A stretch of 10,197 nucleotides of DNA. It comes from Planctomycetaceae bacterium (GTDB lineage: Bacteria > Planctomycetota > Planctomycetia > Pirellulales > UBA1268). The notes below the pieces were generated by a model. It made no database searches, was not told the origin of the DNA, and saw nothing but the letters and a program-made list of their open reading frames with translations. This document shows positions 7,864 to 10,197 of this stretch, one piece after another; positions within the stretch are counted from its first letter, which is position 1, and each line of letters begins with the position of its first letter. Location: assembly GCA_003488325.1 (NCBI GenBank), contig DNLZ01000410.1:1-10197 (forward strand), read 5' to 3'. The position numbers were made by a program, and so were the translations under genes.

Positions 7864-8550
7864 GTGTCGGCGGTGCTTGACGGCAAGGGCCCGGTCGTCC
7901 TGCCGGCGTTGCTCCTGTGCGACTTCGGGCATCTCGCCCATGAGGTCGATCGGCTCGAGCAGGCGGGCGCCGTCGCGCTCCATCTCGATGTCATGGATGG
8001 GCGATTCGTGCCGCAGCTGACCTACGGCGACGTCGTCGTCGAGGCCGTTCGGCGGGCGGCACGCGTGCCGATCGAGGTGCATCTGATGGTCGAGGAGCCT
8101 GAGCGGATGGTGGCCGGATACGCCGCAGTCGGCGTGGACGTGATTTCCGTGCATGTGGAGGCGCTGACGGATCCGGGACGAACGCTCCGGGAGATCGCCG
8201 GCGGGGGGGCCAGGGCGCATCTTGCGTTGAGTCCCGGCACACCCGTCGAGTCCGTGGAGCCCTGGCTCGATGACTGCCATGGCGTGCTCGTCATGAGCGT
8301 GGAACCGGGGTTCGGGGGGCAGCGATTCAATCCGGTCGCACTCGAGAAGCTCGCGGCGCTCGCCGCCCTGCGCGAGGCTCGCGGCGGCACGTTCCGGCTG
8401 GCGGTCGATGGCGGCATCTCCACGGAGACGATCGGTCCGGTGGCGGCCGCCGGCGCCGAACTGATCGTGGCCGGCAGTGCCGTCGTGCGTTCCGGCGACT
8501 ATGCGCGATCGATCGCGGAGTTGGAGGCGATCGCGCGCAGCGTTCTCTGA
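7864..8550 (+). CDS. rpe: Ribulose-phosphate 3-epimerase
   Basis: Cytosolic TIM-barrel enzyme that interconverts D-ribulose 5-phosphate and D-xylulose 5-phosphate in the pentose-phosphate (or Calvin) pathway. With the GTG start at 7864 the protein has 228 residues, normal for the family. All four metal ligands are recognisable: His40 and Asp42 in LHLDVMDGRFVP, His73 in EVHLMV and Asp182 in VDGGIS. The proton-transfer pair corresponds to Asp42 and Asp182. MSVEPGFGGQ (144-153) and the phosphate-binding end IVAGSAVV (201-208) are also present. The usual N-terminal PSIL/PSLL motif reads PALLLCDF here, with Ala15 in place of the serine. The start is uncertain: GTG codons at 7831 (239 residues) and 7873 are also possible. 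7864 is favoured by length and by a GGAAGAG about 11 nt upstream, though that spacing is long. The next gene follows after 49 nt on the same strand, suggesting one transcript. Confidence 0.93.
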   Translation: MSAVLDGKGPVVLPALLLCDFGHLAHEVDRLEQAGAVALHLDVMDGRFVPQLTYGDVVVEAVRRAARVPIEVHLMVEEPERMVAGYAAVGVDVISVHVEALTDPGRTLREIAGGGARAHLALSPGTPVESVEPWLDDCHGVLVMSVEPGFGGQRFNPVALEKLAALAALREARGGTFRLAVDGGISTETIGPVAAAGAELIVAGSAVVRSGDYARSIAELEAIARSVL

Positions 8551-8568
8551 CTGCCGGCGCCGGCGGTC
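8549..8568 (+). other. GC-rich palindrome overlapping the rpe stop codon
   Basis: A 20-bp near-perfect palindrome, GACTGCCGGC followed by GCCGGCGGTC, starts within the rpe TGA. Its only mismatch, T against G, would be a G-U wobble in RNA, giving an 8-bp stem with a four-base loop. The following CATCCCGTTTCCTT is only weakly T-rich. It could be a weak terminator or attenuator that lowers expression of the next gene, or a stabilising 3' end. In so GC-rich a genome chance is also possible. Confidence 0.35.
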
Positions 8569-8599
8569 ATCCCGTTTCCTTCGGAGCACCCTCCCCCTG

Positions 8600-9199
8600 A
8601 TGGCCGATCACCTGCTCGTTCTTCGAGCCGGCGCCACCGCCTACGACCTCGACGGTCGCCTGCGCGGCACGCTGGACATGCCCCTGGCCGCAGCCGGCGT
8701 CGCGGAAGCCCGGCGCCTCGGCGTGGAACTGGCCGCCTCGGCCCCCACGAGCCTGCATGCGGCCGACGACGGACCGAGCGCGGAGACCGCCCGCCTCATC
8801 GGCGCTGCGTGCGGCCTCAGGCCGCGCACCGTCGCCGGCCTCACGAATCTCGATCAGGGTCTCTGGCAGGGGATGCTGGTCGAGGAAATCCGCCGGAAGC
8901 AGCCCCGGCTCCATCGCCAGTGGCTCGAGCATCCGTGGTCCGTGGTGCCGCCCGAGGGGGAGTCGCTCGAGGAGGCGTGCGCGCGTGTCGATGACATCAT
9001 CGGCAGGCTGATGCGGCGGCGCCCGCGGGGGACGGTGGCGCTGGTCGTTCCACGGCCTCTCGACCGGATCGTGCTCTGGGTGGCGGCCGGGCGGCCGCTC
9101 GACGACGTCTGGACCGCCGACGGCCCCGAGCCGCAGTTCGTGCGACTCCCGGTCGCCGGCCAATGGCGGTCGAGCCGACGCTCGGTCCCGGTGGGGTGA
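8600..9199 (+). CDS. Histidine-phosphatase-fold protein lacking catalytic residues (probable pseudoenzyme)
   Basis: A 199-residue protein aligning along its length with the histidine phosphatase (phosphoglycerate mutase-like) superfamily. Its N-terminus, LLVLRAGATAYDLDGRLRGT, follows the family pattern LVRHGET.....GR.QG, but the nucleophilic histidine is Ala10. MPLAAAG (27-33) and AETARLIG (61-68) match the next landmarks, yet the second pocket arginine is replaced near Pro59. LTNLDQGLWQG (81-91) corresponds to LREIDFGEWEG, with the acid/base Glu replaced by Asn83. VALVVPRPLDRIVL (146-159) corresponds to the VVSHGG motif, with the second histidine replaced by Arg152. Only Arg9 of the core pocket survives, so phosphatase or mutase activity by the usual mechanism is unlikely. 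The rest of the fold looks intact with no frameshift, suggesting a maintained non-catalytic role such as binding or regulation (inference). The ATG at 8600 places the first strand right at the N-terminus; the nearest GGAG lies 13 nt upstream, a weak site. It follows rpe by 49 nt and precedes accD. Confidence 0.8.
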   Translation: MADHLLVLRAGATAYDLDGRLRGTLDMPLAAAGVAEARRLGVELAASAPTSLHAADDGPSAETARLIGAACGLRPRTVAGLTNLDQGLWQGMLVEEIRRKQPRLHRQWLEHPWSVVPPEGESLEEACARVDDIIGRLMRRRPRGTVALVVPRPLDRIVLWVAAGRPLDDVWTADGPEPQFVRLPVAGQWRSSRRSVPVG

Positions 9200-9340
9200 C
9201 GGTCGGATCGGCGCAGTCTTGCGGGACCCTGCGGGGCTACACTCCGGGCTTCGGAGCGGTCGTCACACGCCGGTCGGATCGTGGTCGGCAGGTGCCCTCC
9301 GCTCCATTTCACAAGACCCATACCTTCCCGTTCTCGACCC
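9200..9340 (+). promoter_or_regulatory. Leader region upstream of accD with possible promoter
   Basis: This 141-nt gap is large enough for an accD promoter. TACACT at 9238-9243 is a reasonable -10 box; the nearest -35-like sequence (TTGCGG, 9219-9224) is only 13 nt away, too close for a standard promoter. Two exact 11-bp copies of CGGTCGGATCG (9200-9210 and 9271-9281) flank the candidate box. A small hairpin CTCCG/CGGAG (9242-9246, 9252-9256) lies just downstream. No open frame here looks coding. Confidence 0.3.
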
Positions 9341-10197
9341 ATGGAACGCCGCAGCAAGTCGGGCACAGCCGAGGCGGACGTCGTCGTCCAAGACGGTTCT
9401 GGCCGCACGGGAGACGGGGCGCGACGCGCGGGCGGGGACGACCGTGCCGCCTCGGGCGCCGACGCGGCCCGCGGGCCGCGGGCGAAACGCGGCGTGCCCG
9501 AGGGCCTGTGGCTCAAGTGCGACGGCTGCGGGGCGACGATCTACCGCAAGGAGGCGGAGGAGATCCTCAACGTCTGTCCCCAGTGCGGCTACCACTGGTA
9601 CGTGTCGGCGGCGCAGCGAATCGGCCAGCTGCTCGACACGGGCACCTTCGAGGAATGGGATGCGAATCTGCGGCCGACCGACCCGTTGGGCTTTCGTGAC
9701 AAGAAGCCGTACGCCGACCGGATCGTCGCTGAACAGAAGCGCACCGGCCTCGCCGACGCCGCCCTCACTGGGACCGGCATGATTCGAGCCCGGCGCGTGG
9801 CCTGCGGCGTCACCGACTCCTCGTTCATCATGGGAAGCATGGGCAGCGTGGTGGGAGAGCGGCTCACGCGACTCGTCGAGCGCGCCACCGAGAGCCGGCT
9901 GCCGCTGATCATCATCAGCGCCTCGGGCGGCGGGGCACGCATGCACGAGGGCATCCTGTCGCTGATGCAGATGGCGAAGGTCTCGGCGGCGCTGGCCCGC
10001 TACTCGAAGGCGGGTGGGCTCTTCATCTCCGTGCTGACCAATCCGACGATGGGAGGCGTCGCCGCCAGTTTCGCCTCGCTCGGCGACCTCGTCTTCGCCG
10101 AGCCGCGGGCCCTCATCGGCTTCGCCGGCCCGCGCACCATCAAGGCGACGATCCGCGTGGAACTGCCGAAGGGATTCCAGACGAGCGAGTTCCTCCT
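9341..10197 (+). CDS. accD: Acetyl-CoA carboxylase carboxyltransferase subunit beta (AccD), 3' end beyond window
   Basis: The beta subunit of the carboxyltransferase that, with AccA, moves the carboxyl group from biotin to acetyl-CoA to give malonyl-CoA, the first committed step of fatty-acid synthesis in the cytosol. The window holds 285 codons plus two bases, without a stop. The family hallmark, a four-cysteine zinc ribbon, is at Cys60, Cys63, Cys79 and Cys82 (KCDGCG, CPQCGYH), directly after VPEGLWLKC. The crotonase-like carboxyltransferase core follows, with MGSMGSVVGERL (164-175), SGGGARMHEG (195-204), PTMGGVAASFASLGD (235-249) and IGFAGPRTI (259-267). The first 50 residues are a charged Arg/Asp/Gly/Ala-rich segment, longer than the 20-30 residues that usually precede the zinc ribbon. 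The ATG at 9341 has no recognisable ribosome site, but no better in-frame start exists before the zinc ribbon. Perhaps 20-60 C-terminal residues are missing beyond the window edge. Confidence 0.95.
   Translation, partial: MERRSKSGTAEADVVVQDGSGRTGDGARRAGGDDRAASGADAARGPRAKRGVPEGLWLKCDGCGATIYRKEAEEILNVCPQCGYHWYVSAAQRIGQLLDTGTFEEWDANLRPTDPLGFRDKKPYADRIVAEQKRTGLADAALTGTGMIRARRVACGVTDSSFIMGSMGSVVGERLTRLVERATESRLPLIIISASGGGARMHEGILSLMQMAKVSAALARYSKAGGLFISVLTNPTMGGVAASFASLGDLVFAEPRALIGFAGPRTIKATIRVELPKGFQTSEFL

Noticed and set aside
9163..9699. Alternative plus-strand frames overlapping the start of accD
   Set aside because: The frame beginning at 9341 carries the complete zinc ribbon and carboxyltransferase motifs; the other frames are Arg-rich and motif-free.
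1..10197. CRISPR arrays, insertion sequences, tRNA or rRNA genes and prophage features
   Set aside because: I saw no regularly spaced repeats, transposase motifs, terminal inverted repeats of IS type, or recognisable RNA-gene sequence. The gene content is housekeeping with even composition.

Overview
This is a GC-rich window of bacterial chromosome carrying ordinary metabolic and transport genes, with no mobile elements, CRISPR array or RNA gene that I can see. The best lineage guess is Planctomycetota, at moderate confidence. The reasons are the long-form PstC/PstA permeases, the style of the ribulose-phosphate epimerase N-terminus (LLLCDF), a degenerate histidine-phosphatase-like protein next to it (I recall similar planctomycete proteins but cannot check), and mostly weak ribosome binding sites.

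Layout. From 26 to 4424 on the minus strand lie two phosphate ABC-transporter permease genes in the order pstC then pstA. They overlap by 11 bp and are clearly co-transcribed. Both belong to the enlarged permease type, with a big soluble domain after the first membrane segment. A 140-bp gap with a strong hairpin separates them from putA (4565-7603, minus), a minimal bifunctional proline-catabolic enzyme that converts proline to glutamate. A roughly 260-bp divergent gap follows. The plus strand then carries rpe (about 7864-8550), a histidine-phosphatase-fold protein whose catalytic residues are missing (8600-9199), and accD (9341 to the window end, truncated by the edge).

How they fit together. 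PstC and PstA would form the membrane channel for high-affinity phosphate import; the ATPase PstB, the binding protein PstS and the regulator PhoU are not in the window and could lie beyond its left edge. PutA feeds proline carbon and nitrogen into glutamate. Rpe serves the pentose-phosphate or Calvin-type pathway, and AccD makes malonyl-CoA for fatty-acid synthesis. The rpe and phosphatase-like genes are 49 nt apart and probably form one transcription unit. accD has a 141-nt leader that may carry its own promoter.

The most unusual items are the phosphatase-like protein that has lost both catalytic histidines and other pocket residues, and the enlarged PstC with a propeller-like extracytoplasmic domain plus extra membrane segments. 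I see no convincing evidence for a wholly new multi-gene system.
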